64,000 bases of DNA from Larix kaempferi (lineage: Eukaryota > Streptophyta > Pinopsida > Pinales > Pinaceae). This document shows positions 32,521-46,892 of the stretch, one piece after another (the stretch's first letter is position 1; each line of letters opens with the position of its first letter). A program made the translations under genes and the position numbers. The notes under the pieces are model-generated. The model had not been told where the DNA came from. It did no database searches and saw nothing but the letters and a program-made list of their open reading frames with translations. The DNA lies in NCBI GenBank assembly GCA_027924585.1, contig BSBM01001445.1, positions 1,550,001-1,614,000 of the forward strand, written 5' to 3'.

Positions 32521-35235
32521 TTTCAATATAGTAAGTGGAAGGAGATTGAAGAAACTAGGTATGTGCGAGAAAAGGGTAGGGGTTATATGCCGCTAGTCTT
32601 GCTTAGGTTAAATTGTCATGATTAGGGGGAAATATTATTGAGAAACAACCACGACTTAATAATTACAAAATGAACAAGCGATAAAATATAAAGGTAGGTA
32701 AATTATTGAGGGACTAAGGAAGTTACTCATAAACTTTAATTAAAGAGTTCATCCTAAATCCTAAAATTTTAAGATTAATGTCTGGTTTAATGTATAGACT
32801 AGATCAAACCTTTGTCGAGACTTCAACGTATAGCCGATGAGGTGAAACAAGCACTTAATCTGAAAACAAGGAACCGCTAAAACGAGCATGGCAAGCTGAA
32901 TGCTAAGACGCTAATTTCACTACATGACAAAATCATTAATGAAAACGACCATAGATTTCAACACGTTGATCCTAACTAACTGTTCCTTGCACATAAGTAT
33001 AAATATAGGCATTTTAAGAAACACTGCATTAGGTTTTCCTCATGATGTAAAATGACACGGTAAAAATGAATTCCTTTATTTTCTTATATTTCTTCTCTAA
33101 TTTTAGTTTAAATTTTGGTACGAGGATGGGGTACTTATGACGGCAGTGGCTTCCATCATTTTATGAAAATAAACTTAAAAATTTAGTGTTTCATATACAA
33201 ACCTTATTTAGTTTACTTTAAACTAGGTTGATAATCTTATGACAAAAGAAATACATGCTAAAAGTCTAAGACATTCACTCACGTAAAAGAGATCAACTTA
33301 AAAGTTAAACATTTACAACCATCTAGAATAATTCAAATGAGTATTGCAAAGAATGGAAATTTTTATATATCAACTAAGAAAGGAAAAGTTGTGTTTTAAT
33401 CTATTGATAAAATTCCTAGATTGCATTAGTTGCAATACTATGTAACCTCATCTAGTTCTATTGAATAGGCTTTACATATTGGGCAATTAACATGTTTAAT
33501 GGTTATGTGAGTGTGTAATTTGTTAGGACAACCACATCTAAACCTTGCTTGTGTCTAATAAGAGAACATGGTTAAATAAACATGGAGTGGTGTTTGAGCT
33601 GCTACTTCCCCACAACAAATTACACAAACATTAATGCGGGTATATAAATAACTTAGTACAAGGTACAACTTAAAGTGAAAACTCGTGAACCTCTCACAAC
33701 TATATTTACAAATAAAAATTTCATTTAAAAATATAAATAAATGTTATATACGGGAGAGAGACTTAGAAAATACATTATAAATTATTTAGATAAGATAATG
33801 GATGGAAATAAATTTGTTGGATACAAGGATAGGTATCCTTTTGAATCAGATTATGGAAATCACCATGTACTTAAACCGGGGGATTGCAGATGAAGCTTAT
33901 TAAAAGACTATTTTATTAAGGGGGAACATGGCTTTAGACTAATTAAGTTAAATATTGGTGTAATGGTGCGAAAGGTTTTTGAGAAAAATTTCGGATGAAT
34001 CATACCTAATATAAGTGATGATCTCGAGTAATAATAGTTGAGTCATAAGAATCTCAACACAGCCCTCAACTTAACTCAATTAAAGAGGTTGTTATGAAGT
34101 TCTAATATGATTGAACATATTACGTAATGATGTTTTCGTTCAACTTGTAGGATTAGACTAAGGCCTTTACAGAGTACATAAAGGTTGCTAGTGTGGGTAG
34201 GAAGAGTGGTGATGCACAAATACAATGGCATACTAGGATAAATACTAGTAATTACCTTTGCGTTGGTAAGGGTGGGAACTGAACTAGCTAGGAGATTCTT
34301 GAGGAGTTAAAGAAGTAATGGTTTCCCAACAAATTATATTGGTTTGAAAATAAGAATAATAAATAAACATGATCACAATGGTATTTTGATAAGAAATAGC
34401 CATGAAAACCTTGTAAACCATAATAGTTCTCCTAGTTTAATGATGTTACGATACTTTTGTTACTATTTATTACCGATAAGGAAATAATAATACAAGTAAA
34501 TGGGGTGATAATGGAGGCAAAATAGGAACCGATGTGCACCTCAGTGAATAAAGTTACGTTGTTTAAACCCCTAACAGATACTATCAGTGAACTTAAGCGT
34601 TTTGATAAGATATAGTTACTAAAAACATTCTAATAAATGATAGTTCTCTTAATTTAATATTTGTTACAATACTTGTGGATATCAAGGATGCAGATTGCTT
34701 ATTAACACTAAGGTAACAATAATGTTTGACCTTAGGATGAAATAACAAGGACCTTCATCTCCTAGGAGAGGTATGCAAATCTTAAAGATCCTTGTAGTCG
34801 CTTGTTGAATAATTAAAGATTATGAACTCTCAGCTCTCCATTTAAAAAAAAAAATCGTTGATTACTTCATGTTAAGTTGGATCAATATAAGCTTTTGTGA
34901 TGAGTAAACATCTCTGGATGTTATAACTTGAAGGATGTTGCTAAACGGTAAGAAGTAGGATACTAAGGTGGATAGCACTTGATTATAACCCTAGGGATTT
35001 TAGAGATTCGATAGAAGGGTTAATCCAAATGTTTCTTTAATTATTAGAATACACATCAGGGGATGAAAGGAGCAAAACCATACGATAATATCGACATATT
35101 CGGTCAAGTCAAAGCTAAGTAGGACAAGTATGGCCAACACCTACTACTTGCAAGAATGAAGAGTTTACATGTCAAAATTTCCCTGCATTATTATGACCAT
35201 AACTTCGGGACGAAGTTTCCTGAGGGGTGGGTGTA
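32521..35235 (+). mobile_element. 3' internal part of a second gypsy-type element, non-coding
   Basis: AT-rich DNA with no domain-like reading. It ends in a sequence typical of the 3' end of plant chromoviruses: CTTCGGGACGAAGTTTCC (about 35202-35219) and a purine tract GAGGGGTGGG (35222-35231) directly before the LTR. Because no pol is visible in 2.7 kb, this may be a non-autonomous or badly decayed element. Its 5' part is missing at the filler junction. Confidence 0.55.
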
Positions 35236-37729
35236 TGTAACGCCCCATATTTTGACTAGGTGTGTTTATGAGTTAGACACCTTTCACTTTATTTGCTTGT
35301 TATCTGTCTGACTCAGCGAGACATAGTGACCTATAATTTTGGCATGTTAGACATGATGACATGCTGCTACTATGTTTAGGATGTTACTATGCCCATACTG
35401 ATACTACGGTTATGATGTTACTATATTCATGCAGTTAGTAAGTTATGATTATCATTAGATTCATTTCTTTTATGATGACAATATATGTTTTAGTATTTTC
35501 ATTGATGAAATGTGAAATATATGGTGTTGTACGTGGATGCCATCCTATGATGAAATTGATAGAACTGCTATATTCCATGCATACCTGTGATGCGATAAAA
35601 TTGTGACGTGAAATAAAATAATGTTGATGATAAGGATCAATTGGTGATCGAATGGAAATGCTTGTTATAAAATGTGAATTTTGCGGAATACTAACCTACA
35701 AGACGCAAGGGCTATGGGATAGCCGGATACTTGATCTGATATATGGATAAGAGCCTATCCATGCAGTAAACCTTAGCAACCGAAATTGATGATACGATGA
35801 CATGGACCGATAATCTCGATAGCAGCAGAGTATGATTTGATAAGGTTGTAGACCCGGTATGTTGAGAGGGATGGATGTGTTTCCCATCCTATGTTCCTAT
35901 GATACCCAAGGTCGTGGGAGGGCCATGCTGAGACACGCTCCCCATGTAGTTGTGATGACGATGGTCGGATGCCCGCTAGGGGAGGATAGGTCCGCTGTTC
36001 AGCCGACGCTATCGCTCTCAAGTTCTATGTGGTCAGGTCGATGAGTTCGACATCCACTTTTGTACTAGCAGAGGAGGGATAGGGAGGATGTGGACATAGG
36101 TTATGATGGGAGGATGTGTTAATTAGTACTGTTAAGGGTTGGGTATTCGTTGATCTTGAGTTAGTAGTAGTAGGTAGCTTCCCTTGTACCTGATTGATTG
36201 AACAGATATAATCATAAAAATAATGAAATGAAATCTTAAAAGTTAACTGATAAAACAACCGATGATGTTTTAGTAATATTATGATGAATGTATACTTATT
36301 CAGTTTGTATAAGGTATTATTAGTATTAGTTAGCGGTTATGCATAGGGAATATGACGTATGTTTATAGTACATGTCCGTCTTGTGCATACGCTGTCCACG
36401 CATGCACATTATGCCCATGCACGATAATATTGGTTTAAAACATACTGATCAAGATTTAACAATGTTATAAGTTATCATAGATAACTCAATTAAGTATTTA
36501 GTGAACGACTTAAATAGTAAAACATTATCAAGTTCTAATGTGTAAAATAAGTTAATTAGTCTTTGAATGTAAACATAGTAATGAACAGTTAAAATAAGTG
36601 TCGTTAATTATAAGTACCCTCAAATGAAGGTGTCTTCGATATGAAGTATAACAGTTAAACATTCATACTAGAAGAGTGTACTATATAATTGTTGATCATG
36701 ATTAATTAAACCATTAAGTATATTTCATTATTTATACATAAAAGTACTATGTTGACACTTACCGATTAAACAAATAAATATTTTTAATTACTATTCACAA
36801 TTAATTTAATTACTATTATTATTAATTATTATTGTTATTATTGTTATTATTTAATTAATAATAATAATGATAATAATCATTTTTATAAAGCATAGTGGAT
36901 TGAATAATTTATTAAATAGATTATTCATTTAATTAATTTACAGAATTATTCGAAGTAAATTAAAAAGGATTTGTTTAAATAAATTATTGAATAATTCCAC
37001 TGCTCGAGAGAAACTTAGATAATTTTAAAATAATATATAATCATCATTTTACCTTGAAAAGAGTGTTGCATTAATGATTGTACTTCCAAAAAAAAAACAT
37101 GACAGCTAGGACGGTGGAGTGATAAGGAAGTTATGAATTTATGGAGGAAAAGATTTCTATAAAGAGGAGTTTTAACAAAGTAGTAGGGGGGTTGGTTTTG
37201 GAGGAGAGGAGCACTTAGTATTTTGAGAAAAGGAGGAATGCTGAGGAGGAAGATAACTCGAAGCTTTGAAGAGGTGGGAAACTCAAAGACTGAGGAGGGG
37301 GTTAACTCAGAGAAATATTACCATTGAGCTATGGAAAGGTACGAAGGAATGTTGCTGTCGGGATTATCGGTCTGTGGGTTCGGGGGCTAGGAAATCCGTT
37401 GATTTCCTAGGGTCAGCAAGATAATAGCTGATCGGCAGGGTGGACACATCATTTCAGGTTGCTAAGGGAACCTATAGAATCCACAACAGAAATCTTCTTA
37501 CCTTAGTGCAATCTACGGATCCAGGTATTTTACTGAGCTAGCTTAAATAAAATGTATTTTCTTTTATTTTCAAACTATGCATGTTAAAAGAACAGAGTTG
37601 AAATGAAAGGTTTAATTTTATGTTTATTTAAATTGCAGAGACATATAATCCTTTAGATAACAGAGACATGACTTGGTATTTACATGAAAATGGTATAGAG
37701 ACCCAGTGCCTAGCTAGGGGCACTGCACA
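35236..37729 (+). repeat. 2.5-kb 3' LTR of the second gypsy-type element
   Basis: Starts TGTAACGCCCC, a common start of plant gypsy LTRs, after a purine tract, and ends CACTGCACA (TGT...ACA ends). A 7-bp stem hairpin CAGTGCC-8-GGCACTG sits at the extreme right end (about 37704-37725). A trinucleotide-like ATT run lies at about 36810-36870. The five bases following (ATGTC, 37730-37734) equal those at the matching site in copy 1 (16306-16310) and would be the target duplication. Open frames within (35696-36258) are not convincing genes. Confidence 0.7.
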
Positions 37730-40700
37730 ATGTCACCACAATTAAACCCAAGCTTTTAAATTGGAAACTTTATGAAAGGATTACAAAAATGAAAATAACA
37801 ATATGGATAACGAGTTTATCAAGGTGTTTCATATTTTTTCTCCGTAATATAAATAAATCATACAAAGTTCCATAAAATCATTAGAACATGATGGTGACAA
37901 TAGAAAAAATAAGGTGTAATCCATTCCACTTGAGTTGTTCGTTGGTCCATTGTTTTCCTTACAATTTAATGCATGAAAAAACTTTAAACCTAATTAGCAA
38001 ACTTTCAATTCCTTTCATCCAAGTCTTTCACAAAAAATATGCTCCATTAAATTTAAATGCTAGATCAATCATGTAAAGAAACATATACTCCAATGAGTTT
38101 CATATGGATTCTCCATCAATCATTTCTTAAAAAATATATCGTTATTCTAAGACATGATATTCATCATGAAAAAAGAGCCTTCAAGTCGTGGAACTCATGA
38201 AGAGATGCAACCATAACCATATTGTCTTGGAATATACTCAAGCCAACTTTTAGAGTCTTCCTTCAATGCGAATGGGAATATAAGGAACGAGTTCATTAAA
38301 TGGTTTTGTATTCCCGCTTGTCTTCTTCCTTTATCATAATAAGACTTTGTCAAAACCATAAAGCTACATCAACCATCTATGTTAGTTCTTATTTCACCAA
38401 GAAACATGCAAACACCGGGGAGTGGGGATATACCATGAAATCCTTTCTCATTTATCAGTCAAAATATTCACACATCCTCATGCACACAAAGTATACCACT
38501 ATTAGGTAATATTTTACACCTATGGCAAAGGAAAATCAATTTTCTTGGTGAAGGATGAGATCTCTAGACATTTTTTACTCAATTCCCTTACCTTTTGTAT
38601 TGGAACACTCTACTAATGAAATCAATCACTCTATAAATCAATTCCAATAATCATGCAACCAAGGATATTGATAATACATCCTAGAGTTTTTTACTCTCTA
38701 CAAATTGAATTTTTTTAACCAAACACAACTAAGGTAGTATAGGGTGTTGCACATTACTCTAGCACCAACCGACGCATTTTTGTATTAATCTAAACATATA
38801 AAATGAAATGAAGAGAAGGGAGTATAGATATAACTAAAGAGGATCAAGCTATGATGAATGCAAGACAAATTATGATAAAAGTAGGCATAATACATTGTAT
38901 AAGAAACCCATAATTTCACACACAATGGTTAAATTGGAGTTATGTTTAGAAAGAGCCCAACCAAGAAAATGAAAAAAAAAATCATTAAGTTCAGGGGTGA
39001 GAGGATAGATTCCTATTTCAGAAGGAAAATTGCATGGTGGAGATATTTTCCGCTAGGAGGAAAATCATTTAGTTCTATAATGAAGGGGAAATCTTGATAT
39101 CTTTGAGGTTAGTTGGCCTCTTAACCTAGTGATTTGAATTTTCTTAGTTGCTTTCACTAAAAAAAAGAATATTTTGGGAATTTATTCACACCTCAAATAT
39201 AATATTTCACTTGAATCACACATCAACAGTTAATCCGTGAATTTGGAGGCTTGTTTGCCTCCCAATTCAACCATTTACCCTTCATGAGTCAAATCATTTG
39301 GTATGGTAACCAATAACTTCCCAACTAATAAATTTTAGTCTCTCTTTATTAGAATGCTACATAGAGCAGAGAAAATCCTCCTAGAGTAATTGAAACTCAT
39401 TCCCGAACACCTCACAATAGATTACATCCTTGAAGAAATGAATAATTGAGTTCAATGATTAGGGGAAGTCACTAGGGATATGAAACAATCATAACTTTCT
39501 ACACAACATAAAAGGACCTAAAAAATTTCTATTAAAGCTTCATAATCATCACAACACCTTGTATGTCAAATGATTAAGAACAAAACTAGACCAAAAGTAA
39601 GCTTAATTAATAAATAAAAATGAAGTAAAATGAGAACAATTGGAATCCCTTGATTCCTTAGATCTCATAAACCATAACTCATTAGTTTGACCTCAATTTT
39701 TTGAACTTTTTGTGGCAAGGAACAAAGGGAATAAATATATTTTTAAGGAGTGGTTGGATGCCCCATTTCATCTTTAGATGGATAGTTTTCATAATCAATC
39801 AAACCAAAATTGCCTAATTGATGAAAAAATAAATTAATATGTGATTTTGTAATTGTTATGCTTGGAATTGAATTTTATCATATGATTTGAGTTAGTATGC
39901 CAATATTTTCTATAACATTTGACCTCTTCAATAATTTAAAAACTCATTTTGGTTGAACATCCAAAATATGTGCAAAACGTCCATTTTTATTTTGAAAAAA
40001 AAAAGGTTCAAAGCTAAATTTTGACTCTAATTTGAAGTGATACATTGCTATGATTAGAACCTCTCTTTGAGATATTTGTCCCTACAATATATTGTTTAAT
40101 TTGACTAAGTGGCATTAATAAGATCCCCTAAAAATAATAATTAGTCCCTAACTTCCAAGTAATAAGGACTATAGGAATAAGCTTGCCGTAATATGTATTA
40201 ATCCTCACAAAAACCAATGTATTTTAACCTAAGTTTTTTTACCTACATTTGCTTCTTACCAATCATCATATCTGAAGCCTTATTTGGCCTTTTCCTGAGG
40301 TGACCGTAAGGTTGTATTGTAATAGACTTTGGTTAAAGGAATTTATCTCCGCACTGACTTAATCACACTCCTAATCCTGTCGGGAATATCCATGCATGGA
40401 GACACGTGGGAGACATGCAGCCTCCATGCACATGGGACTCGTTATTGTTAAAATAAAGAATATAATTTTAAAGTATTGATAAATTCCTAGTTCACTTCCC
40501 ATGTCGACATAGACCATCCTTGCTAGTTTCCAGTGTCGTTCTTATGCAATTTTTTTGTTTGCTTCCTTACTTGGCTACACTTGGATTTAAGGAAAGAAAC
40601 CACTTCGAACTGTAGCAGTTGTTGTTAAAATTAGTTTTACATGTTTATTTTTGTACTTAGTTTTTGGGTTAATGAAAAAATTTAAAAGAATCCTTTTCCC

Positions 40701-40890
40701 ATCAACATATAATTGTATATAAAGGGGTTAGCATCCATGGAGAGAGGGAGCTCATCCGAGGTTAACCAGTTCCTCTTGTCTAATTATTTGGTAGAACGCT
40801 CTTCCATTGATGTATACTTATCGTAACCTATAACTTTCTCACGCTATTATTTTGTTTTCCTTTGATTTGCATATTGTTTAACGTTGTATC

Positions 40891-41043
40891 ATGTGGACAT
40901 TTAACGACCAAGGGGAAAATGCTCTACACATAAGTGAACCCTCACAATTTGAATGCAACTCATGTTCTTGCTCTTCGATGGAGTGCATAGATTTGATTCC
41001 CATTATGGGTATGGAGTTTACTTCCCTACAACATTCACAATAA
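40891..41043 (+). CDS. Hypothetical 50-aa open frame (copy 2 counterpart of 19464)
   Basis: Same Cys-rich peptide as in copy 1, with a Lys-to-Glu change near the N-terminus (NDQGENALH). Intact start and stop. No function assigned. Confidence 0.25.
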   Translation: MWTFNDQGENALHISEPSQFECNSCSCSSMECIDLIPIMGMEFTSLQHSQ

Positions 41044-42920
41044 TCATGTTACTATATTTCTCATGAATTTTAAATTCGTTGAGTGACTTATTCTTCATAA
41101 TGTATTTTCGTTATTTGAATGCAAGATATTTGATTAAAAAGTCTGAGATACTAGTTTAATTTCAAGGAAAACCCCTTTGTTAGAAACTTCAAAGTACATT
41201 ATGATAGATATTCAACATCTTTTCGTGAAATATTTAAACGTTGAAGAAATTGTGAATTCATAAGATTTTACAATGAAATAATCTATGTTAAGCTTTCGTT
41301 TGTAAACGCATTTCCTATTTCCTTATAATGTAGAAATATTGTTGTTTATGTATTTATTCGGGCATTATTTAATTTGTTCTTGGTCACGGTAGCCATTTTG
41401 TAGCTCTTAAATCTACAAAATGATGGTGGCTTCACCCAGAGTTTCTACATTCGTAGAATTGGTTTGCTCAAATCCAATTCATTGACCCTTAGGTTCTGGC
41501 ATTTTAAATTAATTTTCCGCATGATGTGGTCACAAACCAACCAAAAGGCGAGTTCCCAATCTATTTCAGTTTAGACATACTAATAAACCTGTCGTGTTTA
41601 GACATTCCAGTTACAGGCCCAAACCCACTTCCTTTAGTCTTTAAATGTAAATATACATACTATGGATTTATCAAAAACCTGTCGTGATTTGCTATTATGC
41701 ATTTCCTTTTAAAGTTGTTACACAAATTCGATAGTGTGTTCTCTTACACTTTTGTGATAATAAACAATAGTTATTATGTTTTGTGTTCTGAATTTTTCTG
41801 TTGTTGAATTATGATTTGTGAAGGTTGATGGCACGCACAAGGTATTTATCCTGCAGCTTATGTATAGGATTCAATTGAACAATTCACACATAGTTTATAA
41901 TATTAAAATAAGGGTTTATAAAATCCTCTTTATTGTGAATCGAAGATTTATATTTTGTTGAATGGTAAGTGTGATCAAACTTCCTTACTAAATCATAATG
42001 AAACTCTGTATATATATATATATATATATTTGGCATAGACTGTCGAGCGAAGTTATGTTCCAAAGGAACAACTTCTGTTTTCTTTTACATAGTTCAGTTT
42101 TGATCTTACAGGTCCAGCCTTTTCTTATCAAATCTCATGTATACTTATTTGAGTTTGACCCTTAGGAGATCAAAGTATATAAAGATTCTAATTGAATACA
42201 TAAACATGAATCTGTATATGATCATAACTCTGCATTCAAGGTTTGACTTATATAAAGTAATATAATCATTTATCTCTATATTAGGTGCAGTGAAGTGATT
42301 ATGTAAAGAAGTATATTCACTATAAAAACTCTACTCAACAATTTTTGCAAATCCAATAACACAGTATTTACTGCCAACACATTTTGTTTCATGTGATACA
42401 CAATATTTTCCTTTATTTGTAAACTCTAGGAATATAGATATATTAAACAAATTTTATCCTTCCTTTGCTTTCTTTGCCTTCTTGATAAATATTATTTGTC
42501 TGATATCTTCAGGTACGAGGTTTCTAAGCTTCTTCAATGCAAGTTTTATTCATTTTCTTTTTGGCTTCATATTCTGTCAGCCATTGAGTTTCAGAGGAGT
42601 TAAAAAGTTGCGGCTTGATTTTTGTTGCAGTTAAATTTTTGCTTAGTTAAATATCGAGGATAATGCAACATCTTACATCTGTTTTAGATATATTAATGAT
42701 CAAGTTTCTACTCAGTTCACATATCACAGATATGTGTTCATTGTATTGTATTTTAGTGTGTTCGCACTTTTTTTTTTCAATCATGTTTTTCTAGACTGGC
42801 TATCTCAACTCAAAAGCCTTAAATAGTTGTACTTTTCTCTTTAATATATTCCTGATTCATGTTCTAAATACTGTATAAAGCAATTAACTAATAATATTGT
42901 ATAATAACCATTTTCTTCAG

Positions 42921-43014
42921 TGTAACAAATTTATAGACAACAATAATTTCAGTGGTATAATTCCCAGGCAAATTCTGGACAATCCTTCATTGAATATCTC
43001 GTACTGTACTGATT
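42921..43014 (+). pseudogene. Leucine-rich-repeat receptor exon remnant (copy 2)
   Basis: Preceded by the acceptor TTTTCTTCAG (ends 42920). Reads CNKFIDNNNFSGIIPRQILD then NPSLNISYC. Differences from copy 1 (N to D, M to L) keep the LRR pattern. No associated kinase is visible. Confidence 0.5.
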
Positions 43015-44113
43015 TTTTTTATAATATTTATTTAATTTTGTATTTCTTATTTCTAATTTGTGAGAATGTGAGAACTTTGGTTAACAATTTTTTCTTCCAA
43101 GAATGCAACGAATGCCATAGAAGCCGAAATGGTTGAAAGTTTATGCAGTATATCCATAGGATCGTTGAAAACCTATGTTATGGGTGCTCTCACTGTTTCA
43201 TATCTACTCGCCCAGATCTGCCGCCTCCTGTGGAGCTATTGTTGGATTCTTATTCTGGTTTTATCTTCCATGACTACATTTTTATTAGCTCCCTCTCTTG
43301 TTATCGTTTGCCAACGGCGGTAATGATAAAAGTAGAGTATTTTTCTAATTGTGAATAAACCCATGTCAAAGGTATTTTTGGTTCAGTTGAACCATACGCA
43401 CATGGTATCAGTCTTTACTATGTATTCATTGCCTCCATAGCTATTGGTTCTTCTACAGAGTTTCTGCATTGATGAGTTTTATGGCATATAAAGTGAGCTA
43501 TAGTTGAGTTTTTCTTTTTCAATCTCTTATTAAAATCTTTTCGCCAATATTATGTCGTATTTAAATCCTTTCTCCTTGTACATTAACAGTTATGCAATTC
43601 AAGTTTGGGTCGTACTATTTCGAATCACAAGTAAACCCTATGGAATTTCTTGTGCTGCTCCCTGAATTTGATAATTCCCTTTTCAAGTGTATTCAATAAG
43701 CATTATCAATATAGTAAAACCATTCGTAATGGATCCTATTTGATTACTTTTGGTTTAAAAAAAGGAAGAATAGATGTGGCTTCCAAACTATGATGCGAAG
43801 GCACAATCAGAAATATACTTATTTTTTCTCATGCACCCAAATCATTAGAACAGTTATGCTTTCAGGATTTGATACTAGGAATTGGTTTTCTCTTTTAAGT
43901 ATGAGGAATAGGAATTATGATAATTCATTTCTAGCCTTCACATGTCTGCCTAAGCTAGATTTTTAATTGCTTGATTTGCTTCATTAACCATTTTTATTAT
44001 CGTGTCTTTCAAAACTAGCAAAGAAGAAGAAGGGGGATGTTAGGTATTACCTTTTATATATTTTCTTCTCATGAAAACTTTAGGTAAAATGTCCCTTTTT
44101 CAAGCACCTGTGG

Positions 44114-44302
44114 CTAAAAATAATATAATTGTGCCACTTCTGCATGTGAGGGTTCTTTAGAACCTATCTTAGAAAACCTCATTCTTGGCCTACATGGTAG
44201 ATTATCAGAGACTACTTCCTGTATATTCCTTTTCTTAGGATTTTGACTTGTGCTATCCTTATAGTCTCCAGGTACCTTTCGATTCAAGCTAAAAGTAAAC
44301 AA
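44114..44302 (-). CDS. Hypothetical 62-aa open frame (copy 2 counterpart of 23470)
   Basis: Reads as the copy 1 frame, with PKKRNIQ in place of LEKRNIQ; also intact. Unrecognised; could be an exon remnant. Confidence 0.25.
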   Translation of the reverse strand: MFTFSLNRKVPGDYKDSTSQNPKKRNIQEVVSDNLPCRPRMRFSKIGSKEPSHAEVAQLYYF

Positions 44303-44450
44303 ACATAAATGTGAATAAAGATCATATACCCAAATCTACACTATTTCATCTACCATTTCTATTATTTGCAGTATTTACAGTTTTTCGTTTTGTTTCTTTT
44401 TAAAACAAGGCAGGTACAATATCTATACTACTGCCACATGTGGAGTTTGT

Positions 44451-44467
44451 CTAAACAATACAGAGTT
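44451..44467. other. Empty LINE target site
   Basis: A single CTAAACAATACAGAGTT in copy 2, flanked by GGAGTTTGT and GTTGGAGTAACC exactly as the two ends of the filled site in copy 1. It gives direct proof of the LINE boundaries and of insertion after the duplication (or a gene-conversion alternative). Confidence 0.95.
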
Positions 44468-45868
44468 GTTGGAGTAACCTCTGTGAATTAGAGGCCACGC
44501 TAGTTTTCGTTCATCTTGATTTATAGAGGTTACTCCACAACTTTATTGTTTAAATGATCTTAATTTCATTTGATTCATAGCTTCATAGTACTCGGGAGAG
44601 AAACGAGAATGGGGGCACCCGCACACCCAAAGAATGAATTGCCCTTGCAAATCTAAAGGGTTCACATGATTCTCAGATACAAAACAATGACTAATATAAA
44701 GGGTTCGCCGACTCGCTTATCTAGGATGGAGATACAAATCATTACCATTGTATATTGCATTTTCAACTAAAAAGAGTCTATCCCTTATATGGAACTACAC
44801 TTTTTATCCATTACACGATATTGTATCATATGATCATGTATTCACATATTTAGCCAACTAATTACATATTTAACTTTATCTCCTTTCAATGCAAGTTCCA
44901 TTATTGTTCATTAGCCTTAAGTGACATTTATGCCATTCTAGCATTAACCATTACCCAAAAATAAATTTAAATTGAAAGACAAAACATATTCGTAAGAGAA
45001 AATGTAAAAGAACCACTTCATGAATGGACACTTCTGGATGGATATGCCATCATTTTACTTCATTTTCTTCTCACAACAACAAATACGAGTGCACACAGAC
45101 ATTTTATATAAAATTATGAAAAATGCAACAACTACAAGCCCCATAATATCAAGAGAATCACACCTTTTAATAGATTGATGAAATTAAAATATCTTAGAAA
45201 TGACAAAGTCCAAACTTGTAAACATTTAACATATTTAAACTTATTTCAATTTATTATCTTTATCTTATAGAAAGGACAAAGTCCAAACATATAAACATTT
45301 AACATATTTAAAATTATTTTAATTTATTATCTTAAAACAGGGACTTGAAACTTAACTTCTATCTTCCTTGTTTTAAATAGTGAAATTAATAAATAGACAC
45401 TACATAAACTTATAAGCTAAGGAATATCTTTTAATCCTGCAAATACTAGATCTTAGACTAATAAAAAAAAATTATAACAATAATATAGTTATGCCAAATA
45501 TAAAGAAAATTATAATAAATAAAATGTAATGTAAGATAGCATATATGCATGATGTAATCAATGTTTATATATTTAATTGATGTCACTCATAAAGATTTCC
45601 TATCCTATTATATAATAATAATAATAATTTATTATCTAAACTAGACAACTATATCTTAGAAGTAAATAAATTTACCTAGATGTATCACCTAAAACACCGG
45701 AGCATTTTTTCTCCGTGCTTTTGTTTTATTAAACATTAAACAATGAAAACCTCATTATGATATTTATCTTTAAACTTATTATTTCCGTACTTTGTTTTAT
45801 GCAGTTTAAACTTCCAAAGGAGTGAATACCTACTCATTTTATAAAACAACCACCGAACCTTCAACCAT

Positions 45869-46892
45869 AAATTACTCATTAAATTTACCTTCTATATCAC
45901 ATGTTTGGATTCTCATTGAGACTATTTATTTTTAACTTTCATTTATAAAAGCTAGGAGGTATGTGTAATTTCTATAAAAAATAAATATTAAAATATTAAA
46001 AACATGCTTCACTACCCACCTTCAATCTTCTAAAAGTATTGTTGTACTTACCCTTATCAAATACGAGTTTTTAATATTAGAAAAAGAATGTAACATATAA
46101 AAGGATATTAATAAATAGATTGATTTTTAAGCTAAATAAAGGTAGAAAACAAATTTATGTAAAGCTACATTTTTTTTAATATTATGTCCATTAAAAATGA
46201 TTCAACAAAAGGTATTTATTTTTTAATACACAGTTTCATATGTGAGTGGAAATTATAATCTCATATATATGATATAAATAAAACATGGATTTTAGATATT
46301 GAATGATAATACAAATTTGTAAAAATGAGTTAAAAGATAATAGAATATTCTATATAACATTTTTTAATTTGAAAAGTTAAATTTTAAAGGTAAATACCAG
46401 CATAGATCCATCTTCAACCCGTATCTATCAAGCACCAAGAGGGATCCAATTTCTTTTTTTAAATTTAAACTCAAGAAATTTGATATCTCTTGATTGATAG
46501 ATCTAGGTTTAAGTTTTAAGTTTTTATTTTATAAACTAACATTGATTTTTTAATTACTTTTCATAATATTTTATTTTATGAGCCAACATGATTTTTTTAA
46601 AATACTTTCCATAACTTTTTATTTTATGAGCCGATATAAATTTATTAATAGCCGACATAATATAATTTATCACTTTTTACCTTTTTTTTACTCGGTGCAA
46701 TGAGAATAAGGAGAATCTTGACCCAATTCTTGTTCCTACACATTTATAGAGATGTTGTAGTCTAAGATATGGTGGGATTATATCTATAAAGGAAAAGGTA
46801 ATGTTGTACTTGAAGAGCCTAAAATAGACAAATAGCTTGCATATGGAATAACAAAGATACATTTAGGTATATTCATTGATCATTGTTACAGT
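45869..46892. other. Very AT-rich stretch without recognisable genes
   Basis: Nothing resembling a coding domain. ATTTTATGAGCC(A/G)A recurs near 46570 and 46620, a weak local repetition. Confidence 0.6.

Larger units (their letters stand above)
37728..45868. repeat. Segmental direct duplication, copy 2 (LINE-free)
   Basis: Homologous to 16304-32446 along its whole length. It differs by scattered substitutions, small indels, one tandem unit fewer (40398-41394 only) and absence of the LINE. Homology ends after TTCAACCAT (45868). It contains the LRR remnant and the conserved small frames. Confidence 0.9.

Noticed and set aside
35696-36258. Overlapping open frames of 61-82 codons on both strands inside the 2.5-kb LTR
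   Set aside because: No homology-like pattern and located in an LTR; probably chance.
37888-38509. Open frames of 62 and 69 codons in copy 2
   Set aside because: The matching copy 1 stretch (16463-17095) is not open in the same way, so there is no sign of protein constraint.
16304-45868. The two 8-kb copies as LTRs of one giant retrotransposon (they begin TGTCACC and end near CAACCA)
   Set aside because: No primer-binding site follows copy 1, no polypurine tract precedes copy 2 (it is preceded by another LTR), no matching target duplication flanks the pair, and 8 kb exceeds usual LTR sizes.
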